A program made the position numbers and the translations under genes. Of a DNA stretch of 64,000 nucleotides, positions 8,424 through 17,434 are shown piece after piece; within the stretch, counting starts at the first letter, position 1, and every line of letters begins with the position of its first letter. The DNA is from Anaerotignum neopropionicum. GTDB taxonomy: Bacteria > Bacillota > Clostridia > Lachnospirales > Anaerotignaceae. The notes beneath the pieces were generated by a model, which was not told where the DNA came from, did not search any database, and worked only from the letters and a program-made list of their open reading frames with translations. The stretch lies in the NCBI RefSeq assembly GCF_001571775.1, contig NZ_LRVM01000001.1, positions 62,001-126,000 on the forward strand, given 5' to 3'.

Positions 8424-8528
8424 CTTGTCAGCGATGCGAAAATCATCTGTCCATTTCTTAAGGACACCCATCGCTAAAAACAGTATTTTGTCCTTTGGGG
8501 CAAAAAAGACTAGGGAGGTAGTTGTATT

Positions 8529-9773
8529 ATGAAAAAGTTTCTCGCTTTAACTATGTCAGCTGCACTGATGCTGTCATTGGCAGCTTGCGGCGGTAGTGCT
8601 TCCAATGATGGCGCTGCTGGTGATAATGCAGCAAATGACGCGACTGCAACAGGCGTCGCTATTGAAGGCGACACAATCAAAATCGGTGTTTTCGAGCCTA
8701 CCACAGGTGAAAACGGCGGCGGCGGTATGCAGGAGGTTCTGGGTATGCGTTATGCAAACCAGATGAACCCTACCGTTGACATTAATGGCACTACATACAA
8801 AATTGAATTAGTAGAAGTTGACAACCAGTCTGACAAAACAGCAGCCGTTACAGCAGCACAGTCCTTAATCAGCTCCGGCGTTGTTGCAGTTCTTGGTTCC
8901 TATGGTTCCGGTGTTTCCATTGCCGCAGGCCAGACCTTTGCTGATGCTCAGATTCCTGCCATGGGTGCTTCTTGCACAAACCCTCAGGTAACACTGGGTA
9001 ATGATTTCTATTTCCGCACCTGCTTCTTGGATCCTTTCCAGGGCACAGTCATGGCTTCCTACGCAAAAGAGCAGGGCTATACAACAGCTGCCCTCATCAG
9101 CCAGAACGGCGATGACTATTCCACAGGCCTTGCCGCATTCTTCCAGCAGGCATTTGAAGGCATGGGCGGCACAATTGTTGCTAATGAAACCTATCAGACA
9201 AATGAGTCTGACTTTAATGCAATCTTGACTACAATTAAGGCAGCAAACCCCGATTGTATCTTTGCTCCTTCCTCTATCGCTACCGCGACCTTGCTGTTGC
9301 CTCAGGCGCAGGCAAACGGTATTACTGCACAAATTATTGCCAGCGATACATGGGAAAATGAAACAATCATTTCCGCAGCAGGCTCTGCCGCAGAAGGCGT
9401 TGCTCTTTCCACCTTCTTTGATGAACATGATGATACCAACCCCGTTGCAAAGGAATTTGTTGAAGGCTTCAAGGCTTACTTGAACAGCAATCCTCAAAAC
9501 CTTACATCCAACGGCGGTTCCGACGGTGTTGCTGCCGTTTCTGCTTTGGGTTACGATGCATATATGTCCATTTACGAAGCTTTGAAATCCTTAGACGGAT
9601 CTGATGCGTTAAACTCCGTAGCACTGCGTGATGCATTAAAAACATCATCCTTCACTGGTGTAACCGGCGCAATTTCCTTTGACGAAAACGGCGATGCTAT
9701 AAAGAACGTAGCTTACATCAAGCAAATTAAAGATGGTAAGTTTAACTTCTTGAAAACACAGTCTGCCGAATAA
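8529..9773 (+). CDS. livJ: Branched-chain amino acid ABC transporter, substrate-binding lipoprotein
   Basis: 414 residues. A signal peptide ends in the lipobox LAAC (Cys20), so the mature protein is lipid-anchored outside the membrane, and a Ser/Asn/Ala-rich linker follows. The body is a type I periplasmic-binding fold of the Leu/Ile/Val-binding family, with IKIGVFEPTTGENG at the start, AAQSLISSGVVAVLGSYGS, and a late AVSALGYDAYMSIYEAL. It captures branched-chain or related amino acids for the LivHMGF permease encoded next. Exact ligand is not deducible. A strong ribosome binding site precedes the ATG. A hairpin after the stop probably lets this gene be expressed in excess of the permease genes. 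Confidence 0.9.
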   Translation: MKKFLALTMSAALMLSLAACGGSASNDGAAGDNAANDATATGVAIEGDTIKIGVFEPTTGENGGGGMQEVLGMRYANQMNPTVDINGTTYKIELVEVDNQSDKTAAVTAAQSLISSGVVAVLGSYGSGVSIAAGQTFADAQIPAMGASCTNPQVTLGNDFYFRTCFLDPFQGTVMASYAKEQGYTTAALISQNGDDYSTGLAAFFQQAFEGMGGTIVANETYQTNESDFNAILTTIKAANPDCIFAPSSIATATLLLPQAQANGITAQIIASDTWENETIISAAGSAAEGVALSTFFDEHDDTNPVAKEFVEGFKAYLNSNPQNLTSNGGSDGVAAVSALGYDAYMSIYEALKSLDGSDALNSVALRDALKTSSFTGVTGAISFDENGDAIKNVAYIKQIKDGKFNFLKTQSAE

Positions 9774-9820
9774 TATTGAATAGGGAAAATTAACCCTTGG
9801 CACAATCATTGAAGCAATTT

Positions 9821-9854
9821 GCCGGGAGGAGTTTCTCCTCTCGGCACTTTTTTT
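9821..9854 (+). terminator. Intercistronic hairpin between livJ and livH
   Basis: GCCGGGAGGAG pairs with CTCCTCTCGGC and is followed by a T-run. Its place between the binding protein and permease genes suggests a partial terminator giving higher livJ expression. Confidence 0.7.
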
Positions 9855-9982
9855 CTGCACCCGCGGCTTGTGAAGGTTTGCAAAGGAAACAAAAGGGGTT
9901 TCATTTTTAACAAAAGATAACGTCCCTTTTTAAACCTTTTCAAGCCGCTAAACCAACTATAACTTGTCTGGAGGTTGTAACC

Positions 9983-10870
9983 ATGACAACAAACGCATTT
10001 TTACAATATTGCCTAACAGGCATTTCCATCGGCGGAATTTACGCCTTAATTGCCATTGGCTATACCATGGTATACGGTATTTTGCGCTTAATTAACTTTG
10101 CCCACGGCGACATTTTTATGATGGCTGCTTATTTTATGATTTTTTCTATGGTGAATTTTACTTTACCTTGGTATGTTTCAATCGTAATCGTAATCGGCGC
10201 AACCATTATTCTTGGCGTTGTAATAGAAAAGCTGGCCTATAAGCCCTTAAGAAGCGCACCTCGTATGTCTATCATGATTTCCGCCATCGGCGTTTCCTAC
10301 TTTTTGCAAAATGTAGCTACATATTTATTTTCAGCCTTGCCAAAGCCATATCCTGCCATTGGTTTTTTGACAAAAATCATTTCCTTCGGCGGTATTTCCA
10401 CCTCTGTTGTAACCTTTATTACCCCAATTTTAACCTTGGGTTTCGTATTTATTTTAATACAGTTAATCAATCATACCAAAATCGGCATGGCAATGCGTGC
10501 TGTCTCCAAGGATTTTGAAACCTCACAGCTCATGGGAATTAAAATCAATCGTGTCATTAGCTTCACCTTCGTCATCGGCTGTTTTTTGGCTGCAATCGGT
10601 TCTATTTTATATTTCACACCACGTCCCTCCGTGTACCCTCTTGCCGGCTCCTTGCCCGGCTTAAAATGCTTTATTGCGGCGGTATTCGGCGGAATCGGCT
10701 CTGTTCCCGGAGCGGTTTTGGGTGGTTTCATCATTGGTCTTTCCGAAACCTTTATTAAAGCAGCAGGTTACTCGGAGTTTAGCGATGTATTTACGTTTAT
10801 TTTATTAATCGTCATTTTACTGATTAAGCCGACAGGTCTGTTTGGCGAAAAAATAACTGAGAAGGTGTAA
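9983..10870 (+). CDS. livH: Branched-chain amino acid ABC permease LivH
   Basis: 295 residues, about eight hydrophobic segments. It is one of the two membrane subunits of the Liv importer. Family features are the opening GISIGGIYALIAIGYTM, the LINFAHGD motif, the cytoplasmic coupling segment with AMRAVSKDFETSQLMGI, and the late AAVFGGIGSVPGAVLGG. The ATG is preceded by GGAGG. The stop is 3 bases before livM, indicating one transcript with livM, livG and livF. Confidence 0.93.
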   Translation: MTTNAFLQYCLTGISIGGIYALIAIGYTMVYGILRLINFAHGDIFMMAAYFMIFSMVNFTLPWYVSIVIVIGATIILGVVIEKLAYKPLRSAPRMSIMISAIGVSYFLQNVATYLFSALPKPYPAIGFLTKIISFGGISTSVVTFITPILTLGFVFILIQLINHTKIGMAMRAVSKDFETSQLMGIKINRVISFTFVIGCFLAAIGSILYFTPRPSVYPLAGSLPGLKCFIAAVFGGIGSVPGAVLGGFIIGLSETFIKAAGYSEFSDVFTFILLIVILLIKPTGLFGEKITEKV

Positions 10871-10873
10871 AAC

Positions 10874-11962
10874 ATGACAGAAAAAAAGAACACTCAATTA
10901 AAAATCCTTTTTTCCGTGATTGCCCTTTTGGTATGCGCAGGCATTTTATATTATGTTAATCATTATACAAGGCCTACCTTCATGCTTCGCACCGTAATGC
11001 AGTTAGGCGCAATTTATGCACTTGTGGCAGTCTCAATGAATTTATTAAACGGCTTTACCGGGCTGTTTTCCTTAGGACAGGCAGGGTTTATGGCAATTGG
11101 GGCCTATACCTTTGCCATTTTTACCATTCCTGCAAAAAGCCGCCCCGGCGTATACTATCTTTATGGCGTTGCCGATTGGCTCTCCAATTTGCAGGTGCCC
11201 GTTTGGGCAGGGCTTGTTTTGGCAGGATTGGTTGCGGCAATTCTTGCAGCTTTAATCGGTGCCCCTGTACTTCGATTAAAAAGCGATTACTTCGCCATCG
11301 CCACCTTAGGCTTTGCGGAAATTGTTCGTATTATTGTGGGCAGCTCCCCCATGAATCGTATAACAAATGGTTCTTTGGGGCTAAAAATGATACCAAAGTT
11401 CTCCAACTTTTACTATCCTTTTATTGTTGTGGGAATTTGTATTTTTATCATCAGCCTTTTGATTCGTTCCTCCTATGGCCGGGCCTTTAAAGCAATTCGT
11501 GAGGATGAAATTGCCGCGGAGGCCATGGGGATTAATCTTGCAAAGCATAAGCAGCTTTCCTTCATTATCAGCTCCTTTTTTGCAGGCATTAGTGGTGCAC
11601 TTATGGGGATGTACCTAGGCGCAATCACCTCCACCACCTTTAACATCACCTTAACCTACAACATTTTGCTGATTGTTGTCATCGGCGGTATGGGTTCTGT
11701 CACAGGAAGCATTATTTCCTCTTTCCTTGTCATTGCATCAAGAGAATGGTGGCTGCGCTTCTTGGATATGGAAACCTATATCGGCAGCTTTAAGGTGCCC
11801 CTGTTAAAGAGCGGCTTCCGTATGGTTGTATTTTCGGTTATTTTAATGATTGTCGTTTTATTCTTCCGCCAAGGCATTATGGGCACGAGGGAGTTTAATT
11901 GGAACTTTATATTGAAACGTTTGGGGAAAAAGAAAAATACGGGAGGTGAAGGCTGTGAGTGA
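10874..11962 (+). CDS. livM: Branched-chain amino acid ABC permease LivM
   Basis: 362 residues, about ten hydrophobic segments; second membrane subunit of the Liv importer. Typical LivM features are GLFSLGQAGFMAIGAY near residue 60, the LRLKSDYFAIATLGFAEI segment, FKAIREDEIAAEAMGI as the ATPase-coupling loop, and VIGGMGSVTGS. It lies 3 bases after livH, and its stop overlaps the livG start by 8 bases. Confidence 0.93.
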   Translation: MTEKKNTQLKILFSVIALLVCAGILYYVNHYTRPTFMLRTVMQLGAIYALVAVSMNLLNGFTGLFSLGQAGFMAIGAYTFAIFTIPAKSRPGVYYLYGVADWLSNLQVPVWAGLVLAGLVAAILAALIGAPVLRLKSDYFAIATLGFAEIVRIIVGSSPMNRITNGSLGLKMIPKFSNFYYPFIVVGICIFIISLLIRSSYGRAFKAIREDEIAAEAMGINLAKHKQLSFIISSFFAGISGALMGMYLGAITSTTFNITLTYNILLIVVIGGMGSVTGSIISSFLVIASREWWLRFLDMETYIGSFKVPLLKSGFRMVVFSVILMIVVLFFRQGIMGTREFNWNFILKRLGKKKNTGGEGCE

Positions 11963-12797
11963 GAAAGTCCTTTCCGTAGAGGATGTTACCATGCAGTTTG
12001 GCGGCGTTGTTGCCGTAAACAACCTCTCCTTGGAGGTACATAAAGGGGAAATCGTTTCTCTCATCGGGCCAAATGGCGCCGGCAAAACAACGGCCTTTAA
12101 CGTAATTACCGGTGTTTATGCCCCCACCAATGGGTCAGTGGAATTTGAAGGAAAAAATATTATTTCTAACTATCCCAGGGGTAAAATGGAAAAATTATAT
12201 GCCGGGGAACATAAGGGAAAATATAAAAAAGTACTGGAGCCTACGCCGGATAAAATTACAAAGCTAGGAATCGCCCGTACCTTCCAAAATATTCGTCTAT
12301 TTAAAAACTTAACCGTTTTAGAAAATGTATTAATTGCAAAGCATATGCGCATGAAGGCAAATGTTTTTGCGGATACCTTCCTCATTAATTGGAAGGAAGA
12401 GAAAAAGATGAAGGAGGACGCGCTGGAGCTTTTGCGTATATTGGATTTGTATGAGCTAAAGGACGAAAAATCCAGCTCCCTGCCCTATGGCAAGCAGCGT
12501 CATTTGGAAATCGCCCGTGCTTTGGCAACCACCCCCTCCCTGCTTTTGCTGGATGAGCCTGCGGCAGGGTTAAACCCCCAGGAAACCGATGAGCTGACGG
12601 ACTTTATCCGAAAAGTCAGAGATCAATTCCATCTCACCGTTTTTATGATAGAGCACCACATGAATTTGGTAATGGATATTTCCGACCGTATTTATGTCAT
12701 CGACTTTGGTAAAATGATTGCCAACGGCACACCCAATGAAATTCAAAACAACCAGAGGGTTATTGACGCATATTTGGGGGTGGCTGAGGATGAGTAA
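11955..12797 (+). CDS. livG: Branched-chain amino acid ABC ATPase LivG
   Basis: About 280 residues; one of two ATPases that drive the Liv importer. Walker A is GPNGAGKTT. The usual signature LSGGQQ is replaced by SLPYGKQRHLEIARAL, as is normal in LivG, and Walker B is LLLLDEPAAGLNP. A switch His follows in MIEHHMN. An insertion with 'FADTFLINWKEEKKMKED' is typical of the family. The GTG at 11955 is chosen because GGGAGG lies 8 bases upstream; a GTG at 11946 would overlap that site. It overlaps livM by 8 bases and livF by 8 bases. Confidence 0.92.
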   Translation: MSEKVLSVEDVTMQFGGVVAVNNLSLEVHKGEIVSLIGPNGAGKTTAFNVITGVYAPTNGSVEFEGKNIISNYPRGKMEKLYAGEHKGKYKKVLEPTPDKITKLGIARTFQNIRLFKNLTVLENVLIAKHMRMKANVFADTFLINWKEEKKMKEDALELLRILDLYELKDEKSSSLPYGKQRHLEIARALATTPSLLLLDEPAAGLNPQETDELTDFIRKVRDQFHLTVFMIEHHMNLVMDISDRIYVIDFGKMIANGTPNEIQNNQRVIDAYLGVAEDE

Positions 12798-13503
12798 TAT
12801 TCTAGAGATCAAAAATTTGGTGGTTTCCTATGGCGGTATTGAGGCTGTAAAAGGCATTCAAATGGCCGTTCCCGAAGGAGAAATTGTAACCTTAATCGGC
12901 GCAAACGGTGCCGGAAAATCTACCACGCTAAAGTCCATTTCCGGCTTGGTGAAGCCAAAGCAGGCCTCCATTCTCTATAAAGGAAAAGAAATTGTGGGGC
13001 AGTCCCCCGATTTTATTGTTTCTCAAGGCATTACCCTGGTTCCCGAGGGCAGAAGGGTTTTCCCCAACCTTACGGTAATGGAAAACCTGAAAATCGGCGC
13101 TTATTTGCGCAAGGATAGCTTGAAGGATGACTTGGAATATGTCTTTACGCTGTTCCCTCGCTTAAGGGAAAGAGAATGGCAGATGGCAGGCACCCTTTCC
13201 GGCGGAGAGCAGCAAATGCTGGCCGTTGGTCGTGCCCTTATGAGTCGTCCAAAGGTAATTATGATGGATGAACCCTCTTTAGGCCTTGCGCCTTTGGTGG
13301 TAAAGGATATTTTCAATATTATCCAGACCATCAACAAAGAAGGTATTACCGTATTATTGATTGAGCAAAATGCAAACATGGCTTTAAAAATTGCCCATAA
13401 GGCTTATGTGATTGAAACCGGAACCATTACCATGGAGGGCACCGGAGCGGAGCTTTTGGCCAACGAAAAAATCAAACAGGCATATTTGGGAAAAACAAAA
13501 TAA
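12790..13503 (+). CDS. livF: Branched-chain amino acid ABC ATPase LivF
   Basis: 237 residues, the second ATPase of the Liv importer. Walker A is GANGAGKST, the signature region is TLSGGEQQMLAVGRAL, and Walker B is VIMMDEPSLGLAP. VPEGRRVFPNLTVMENL is the characteristic LivF Q-loop region. The start is ATG 12790 inside the end of livG (8-base overlap), suggesting translational coupling; the ribosome binding site is weak. It is the last gene of the operon and is followed by a terminator. Confidence 0.93.
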   Translation: MSNILEIKNLVVSYGGIEAVKGIQMAVPEGEIVTLIGANGAGKSTTLKSISGLVKPKQASILYKGKEIVGQSPDFIVSQGITLVPEGRRVFPNLTVMENLKIGAYLRKDSLKDDLEYVFTLFPRLREREWQMAGTLSGGEQQMLAVGRALMSRPKVIMMDEPSLGLAPLVVKDIFNIIQTINKEGITVLLIEQNANMALKIAHKAYVIETGTITMEGTGAELLANEKIKQAYLGKTK

Positions 13504-13506
13504 TTC

Positions 13507-13552
13507 TTCCCCTTGTGGTGTTTTACAAAAAAACCGCAAGGGGAATTTTTTT
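13507..13552 (+). terminator. Terminator of the liv operon
   Basis: CCCCTTGTGGT pairs with ACCGCAAGGGG and is followed by a run of seven T. Confidence 0.8.
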
Positions 13553-13573
13553 AAAATGATTTGAAAATTCCTC

Positions 13574-13604
13574 TTGACTCTCACATAATGTAATACTCTA
13601 TACT
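13574..13604 (+). promoter_or_regulatory. MerR-type promoter with 19-bp spacer
   Basis: TTGACT (13574-13579) and TATACT (13599-13604) are separated by 19 bases, the over-long spacing typical of promoters controlled by MerR regulators. A perfect 12-bp palindrome, TTTGAGCTCAAA, follows at about 13608-13619. This points to autoregulation of the gene that follows. Confidence 0.65.
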
Positions 13605-13642
13605 GAGTTTGAGCTCAAATAAACCACGCGCGAGGTGACAAA

Positions 13643-14461
13643 ATGCTTAAGATTGGTGTGTTTTCAAAATTATCCAGAATCAGTATACGAATGCTGCGTC
13701 ATTATGATGAAATCGGCCTATTGGCGCCAGAGGTCATAGACCGCTTCAGTGGATACCGATATTACAGCGAAGCCCAGCTTCCCATTGCCGAAAGGATTAC
13801 CTTCCTAAAAAACATGGGGTTCTCTTTGATGGCCACAAAAGAAATTTTAGAAAACTTCGATGATCGTGATGCTTTTTTTCAATTTCTTTCCGTCAAGAAA
13901 GCCGAGGTCACAGAGGAAGCCGGTGAGCTTGAACGCCGCTTGATTCTTTTGGAAACAACCATGGCCAAACTCAGAAAGGATGAATCAGCTATGACGTATA
14001 GTGTATCAATAAAAGAATTGCCAGAAAGATATGTTGCAAGCGTTAGACAAATTATCCCCTCCTATGACCAAGAAGGAATTCTTTGGCATATCTTAGTAAA
14101 GGAAACCGCCCCTTTGCAAATACAGGATACAGAACCCTGCTATACCCTTGCCATTTTCCACGATGGAGAGCATAAGGAATGTGATGTTGATGTTGAGGTA
14201 CAAAAATCCGTAAAGGGCAATTATCCCAATACAGAGCATGTTGTATTCAAAACCGTTCCTCCTATTTTCATTGCTTCCGCCACCTATCAGGGCAGCTACG
14301 ACAAGATTAACGAGGTCAATGCGGCGGTTGCCAATTGGGTAAAGGATAACGGTTATGAATTTAACGGCTTATCTTTCTCAATTTATCATGTCAGCCCTCA
14401 TGAAACGCAAGACAGCAGTCAATGGGTGACCGAGGTGTGCTATCCAGTGAAGAAAAAATAA
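13643..14461 (+). CDS. MerR-family regulator with GyrI-like effector domain
   Basis: 272 residues. The N-terminal winged helix-turn-helix (about 1-70) has the MerR hallmarks GVFSKLSRISIRMLRHYDE and SGYRYY. A helical linker (about 75-115) mediates dimerisation, and a GyrI-like/BmrR-type small-molecule-binding domain (about 120-270) follows. Such proteins sense hydrophobic or cationic drugs and activate efflux genes by untwisting a 19-bp spacer promoter, and exactly such a promoter precedes this gene. The convergent MATE pump may be one of its targets, but no MerR-type promoter was seen there. The ATG at 13643 has GAGGTGAC upstream. Confidence 0.9.
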   Translation: MLKIGVFSKLSRISIRMLRHYDEIGLLAPEVIDRFSGYRYYSEAQLPIAERITFLKNMGFSLMATKEILENFDDRDAFFQFLSVKKAEVTEEAGELERRLILLETTMAKLRKDESAMTYSVSIKELPERYVASVRQIIPSYDQEGILWHILVKETAPLQIQDTEPCYTLAIFHDGEHKECDVDVEVQKSVKGNYPNTEHVVFKTVPPIFIASATYQGSYDKINEVNAAVANWVKDNGYEFNGLSFSIYHVSPHETQDSSQWVTEVCYPVKKK

Positions 14462-14489
14462 GCAAAAGGCTTGCTTATTATAAACAACA

Positions 14490-14524
14490 AAGAACCCGAT
14501 TGCAAGCAATCGGGTTCTTTTATC
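14490..14524. terminator. Bidirectional terminator between merR-type gene and MATE gene
   Basis: AAAGAACCCGATTG pairs with CAATCGGGTTCTTT, with a short loop; T-runs exist on both strands. Confidence 0.85.
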
Positions 14525-14531
14525 TTTATTC

Positions 14532-15881
14532 CTAAATCTTATGTAGCTGCCACTTGGTTCCTCGGTAACGGTAAATAAAAAATATTGCCCTAACGCACCA
14601 GTCAATAATCATAGCAGTCCAAACACCAAATAACCCCATTTCAAAATAAACACCTAAAATATAGCTAAATACAATGCGGAAGACCCACATGGAAAAAATG
14701 GACCAGACCATACAAAACTTCACATCATTTGCCGCACGAAGGGTGCTTGCCAAAGAAAATGCCTCTGGCCATATGATAACGGCACAAATACCATGAAGCC
14801 ATGTGATTTCCGTTGCCAGCCTCGTGGCCTCGGGAGAAAGACGATACAGCATCAAAATTCCCGGCAATGCCAATAAAATTACAAAATTGAACAGAAAAAT
14901 TAAAATATGAATCAGCTTTAAAATTTTTCGAGTATAGTATCTTGCCATAGCATAGTCCCCTGCACCCACACAGCGAGCGCTTACTGTAACCAGGGCCATG
15001 CCGGCAGCCAAGCCCGGCATAATTTGGAACGTGGCTGTGATATTGCCCACTGCATTTGCGGCAATTGCCGCTGTACCAAACCCGGTTACCATACTCAGCA
15101 CCAAAATTTTCCCCAGCTGAAACATACTGTTTTCCAAGCCATTGGGAATGCCGATAAAAGCTATTTTTTGAATCAAATCCTTTTTCAGACGAAAGGAAAA
15201 TGGTCTGGAAAGATGGAGCATATGCTCTTGCCCGCGCAGTAGCAAAATAATACCCACAGCGGCAACAATACGGGATACTAACGTGGCAATGGCTGCCCCC
15301 TTGACTCCCATGCCAAAACCAAAAATCAAAATGGCATTTCCACCCACATTAATTGCGTTCATCAGTACGGAAAGGAACATAGGCACCTTGGAATTGCCCA
15401 TAGAGCGGAATATGGCGGCACCCGCATTATAAAGGGCAATAAAGGGAATGGATGCGGATACAATCATCAAATAGATTTTTGCGCTTTCCATTACGTTGCC
15501 TTCAATTTTACCAAAAACATTATGTAAAATCAAATCCCTGGTAAGGTAGATGCCCCCTGTAATGATAACAGCAGAAATTCCCGTCAAAAGCACCAGCTGA
15601 TCCGTTGCCATGCAGGCCTTCTCCCGGTTGTTTTGTCCCAAAAACTGCCCTGCAACCACTGCTCCGCCTGTGGCCAAAGCGGCAAATAAATAAATCAGCA
15701 AAATAAAAATATTGTCTACCAAGGAAACGCCGGATACGGCATACTCGCCCACGCTTGCAACCATAATGGAATCAGATAGACCTACTAAAATCGCCAAAAA
15801 TTGCTCAATCACGATGGGTATAATTAATCTTTGTAAATCTCTATTTGTAAATATATGGTTTTTCTCATTTGCTTCCATCAT
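14532..15881 (-). CDS. MATE-family multidrug/Na+ antiporter
   Basis: 449 residues with about twelve hydrophobic helices arranged as two similar halves. MATE features include DSIMVASVGEYAVSGVSLVD near residue 40, AAIFRSMGNSKVP, GNAILIFGFGMGVKGAAIAT, and in the second half GFGTAAIAANAVGNI. The protein exports drugs or metabolites in exchange for Na+ or H+. It converges on the MerR-type regulator. The start is uncertain between adjacent ATG codons at 15881 and 15878, with GGGGAG about 11 bases upstream. Confidence 0.9.
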   Translation of the reverse strand: MMEANEKNHIFTNRDLQRLIIPIVIEQFLAILVGLSDSIMVASVGEYAVSGVSLVDNIFILLIYLFAALATGGAVVAGQFLGQNNREKACMATDQLVLLTGISAVIITGGIYLTRDLILHNVFGKIEGNVMESAKIYLMIVSASIPFIALYNAGAAIFRSMGNSKVPMFLSVLMNAINVGGNAILIFGFGMGVKGAAIATLVSRIVAAVGIILLLRGQEHMLHLSRPFSFRLKKDLIQKIAFIGIPNGLENSMFQLGKILVLSMVTGFGTAAIAANAVGNITATFQIMPGLAAGMALVTVSARCVGAGDYAMARYYTRKILKLIHILIFLFNFVILLALPGILMLYRLSPEATRLATEITWLHGICAVIIWPEAFSLASTLRAANDVKFCMVWSIFSMWVFRIVFSYILGVYFEMGLFGVWTAMIIDWCVRAIFFIYRYRGTKWQLHKI

Positions 15882-15944
15882 AAATCTTTTAACTCCCCAA
15901 ATCTAAACATTCCGAATTTCATATCCACTGTAAAGCTTGCCCTC

Positions 15945-16544
15945 CTAAATAAATAACGAGGCAGCACAGTAAACCAAAAGCAAAGCCATAAACCCATTCA
16001 AAATCCTTCTGTATTTTTCGAAAAAGCTATGAAAAACCGAGCCAAACAGCACCCAACAGCCACAGCTAAAGGCAACCACAATCCAGTTAAACCCAAGCAC
16101 CAGCAAAAAAACCCGCATGGATTGATCATAGGGAAAAACAAAACTCGTAATCAATGTCATTCCAAACAGCAAGCCCTTAGGATTTACAAATTGAAGCATT
16201 ATCGCCGTTGAAAAGGCCAATGTATCCAACGAATACCTTCTATTTTTCGTTTTCTTGGGCTTGTCCCTCCAAACGATCCAAGCAAGGTAAAGAATATAGA
16301 CCGCACCAAAAACCGTCATTACGCCCACAATTTTAGGGATATAGCGGTATAAAAAAAGATTGCATAGCATGCAGCAAATTAAGACCAAAGAAAAGCCTGT
16401 CGCTACACCAGCGCAAAAGGGCAGACTTTTTTTCACCCCGTATTTCCCACCATTGTTCATGCACATGATATTGTTTGGCCCCGGCGTAATACAGGAAATA
16501 AAAACGTAGGAAATGAACGCAAAAATATGTAACAAAACACTCAC
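15945..16544 (-). CDS. LysE-family amino acid exporter
   Basis: 199 residues, about six hydrophobic helices. The family signature is CITPGPNNIMCMNNG near residue 20, followed by KKSLPFCAGVATGF. LysE/RhtB proteins export amino acids or related small molecules; the substrate is not predictable here. The start is uncertain: GTG at 16544 has GAAGGG almost touching it, while TTG at 16535 would have better spacing. It is separated from rex by a cluster of hairpins, so it is probably transcribed separately or by read-through. Confidence 0.85.
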   Translation of the reverse strand: MSVLLHIFAFISYVFISCITPGPNNIMCMNNGGKYGVKKSLPFCAGVATGFSLVLICCMLCNLFLYRYIPKIVGVMTVFGAVYILYLAWIVWRDKPKKTKNRRYSLDTLAFSTAIMLQFVNPKGLLFGMTLITSFVFPYDQSMRVFLLVLGFNWIVVAFSCGCWVLFGSVFHSFFEKYRRILNGFMALLLVYCAASLFI

Positions 16545-16547
16545 CCT

Positions 16548-16663
16548 TCAATGTAAAATAAAAACTGCCCTCTTTGGAGCAGCTTTGGACTAAAAAAGAC
16601 TTTATTGAATGGGTGTCGACTTTGTCGACACCCTGAAGCTGCCCTCAACAGAGCAGTTTTTTG
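16548..16663. terminator. Triple-hairpin terminator region between rex and LysE gene
   Basis: Two similar hairpins (CTGCTCTGTTGAGGGCAG and CTGCTCCAAAGAGGGCAG on the minus strand) flank the central palindrome GGGTGTCGAC-TTT-GTCGACACCC (16611-16634). T-runs follow the outer hairpins on each strand. The central palindrome belongs to a family seen elsewhere in the window. Confidence 0.7.
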
Positions 16664-16668
16664 CAATA

Positions 16669-17379
16669 TTAATCTTCCAAATCAATTATAGGTTTTATGG
16701 GTAATCCATTGGCGAGTTGATTTAATTCATTTTCCTCACTGTACATCTCGTTGATCTTGTAAATCAAGGTCATCAAGCTGTCTGTAAGATGTACATTTTC
16801 TACCAAAACATCATCGGGTACTTGTAAATCCACATGGCTAAAATTCCACATGCCTTTTACGCCCCACTTTGCCAAGTCATTGGCAACCTTCGCCGCCTTT
16901 GAACGAGGCAACGTAAGAATCGCTACATCTACGTTGTGATTCTTGATGTATTCCTCCATTTGATCAACATCATAAACCTCGATGCCACGAATGGTCATTC
17001 CAATTAAGCGTGGGTTCGTATCAAATACAGCCTTTATTACAAAACCTCTTTTTTCGAAATTTGTATAATTTACCAAAGCCTGACCAATATTGCCCCCACC
17101 GACAACGATCATATTGTACAATCTGTCCAAACCAAGAATCTTTTTTATTTCGTTATAAAGATATTCAACGTTGTAGCCGTAGCCCTGCTGTCCAAATCCG
17201 CCGAAATTGTTTAAATCCTGACGTATCTGAGATGCAGTAATGTTCATTTTTGCACTAAGTTCTTTTGATGAAATTCTGGTAATATCGCTCTCCAAAAGAT
17301 CGCCCAAGTAGCGGTAATATCGTGGAAGCCGATTAATCACCGCCGGCGAAATTCTCTTTTCACTATCCATTTTATCCAA
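16669..17379 (-). CDS. rex: Redox-sensing transcriptional repressor Rex
   Basis: 236 residues. The N-terminal winged helix (about 1-85) carries PRYYRYLGDLLESDITRISS and ITASQIRQDLNNFGGFGQQGYGY. A Rossmann domain with VVGGGNIGQAL (about 97) follows, plus a C-terminal swapping helix. Rex binds NADH/NAD+ and represses fermentation and alcohol or acid-forming genes when NAD+ is high. The start is TTG at 17379 with AAGGAG about 5 bases upstream; ATG at 17370 is the alternative. Its promoter (-35 at 17429-17434) overlaps a near-perfect palindrome, which suggests autoregulation. The gene is divergent from the ABC-F ATPase. Confidence 0.95.
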   Translation of the reverse strand: MDKMDSEKRISPAVINRLPRYYRYLGDLLESDITRISSKELSAKMNITASQIRQDLNNFGGFGQQGYGYNVEYLYNEIKKILGLDRLYNMIVVGGGNIGQALVNYTNFEKRGFVIKAVFDTNPRLIGMTIRGIEVYDVDQMEEYIKNHNVDVAILTLPRSKAAKVANDLAKWGVKGMWNFSHVDLQVPDDVLVENVHLTDSLMTLIYKINEMYSEENELNQLANGLPIKPIIDLED

Positions 17380-17404
17380 ATCCTCTCCTTGTCAACTTAT
17401 CCTC

Positions 17405-17434
17405 AGTATAGCACTCCTGTTATTTTATTGTCAA
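17405..17434 (-). promoter_or_regulatory. Promoter of rex
   Basis: On the minus strand TTGACA (17429-17434) and TATACT (17405-17410) are separated by 18 bases, 26 bases before the TTG start. Confidence 0.65.

Noticed and set aside
8238-8471. 77-residue frame upstream of thyA
   Set aside because: It covers the likely thyA promoter and the livJ promoter, and ends in the thyA ribosome binding site; no family resemblance.
8424-8528. Known riboswitch or T-box in the livJ leader
   Set aside because: The conserved blocks of T-box, preQ1, lysine or other common classes are absent; only a simple nested hairpin is seen.
8865-9497. 210-residue Cys-rich open frame antisense to livJ
   Set aside because: It lies wholly inside the well-supported livJ gene on the other strand; it has no ribosome binding site and looks like an artefact of codon composition.
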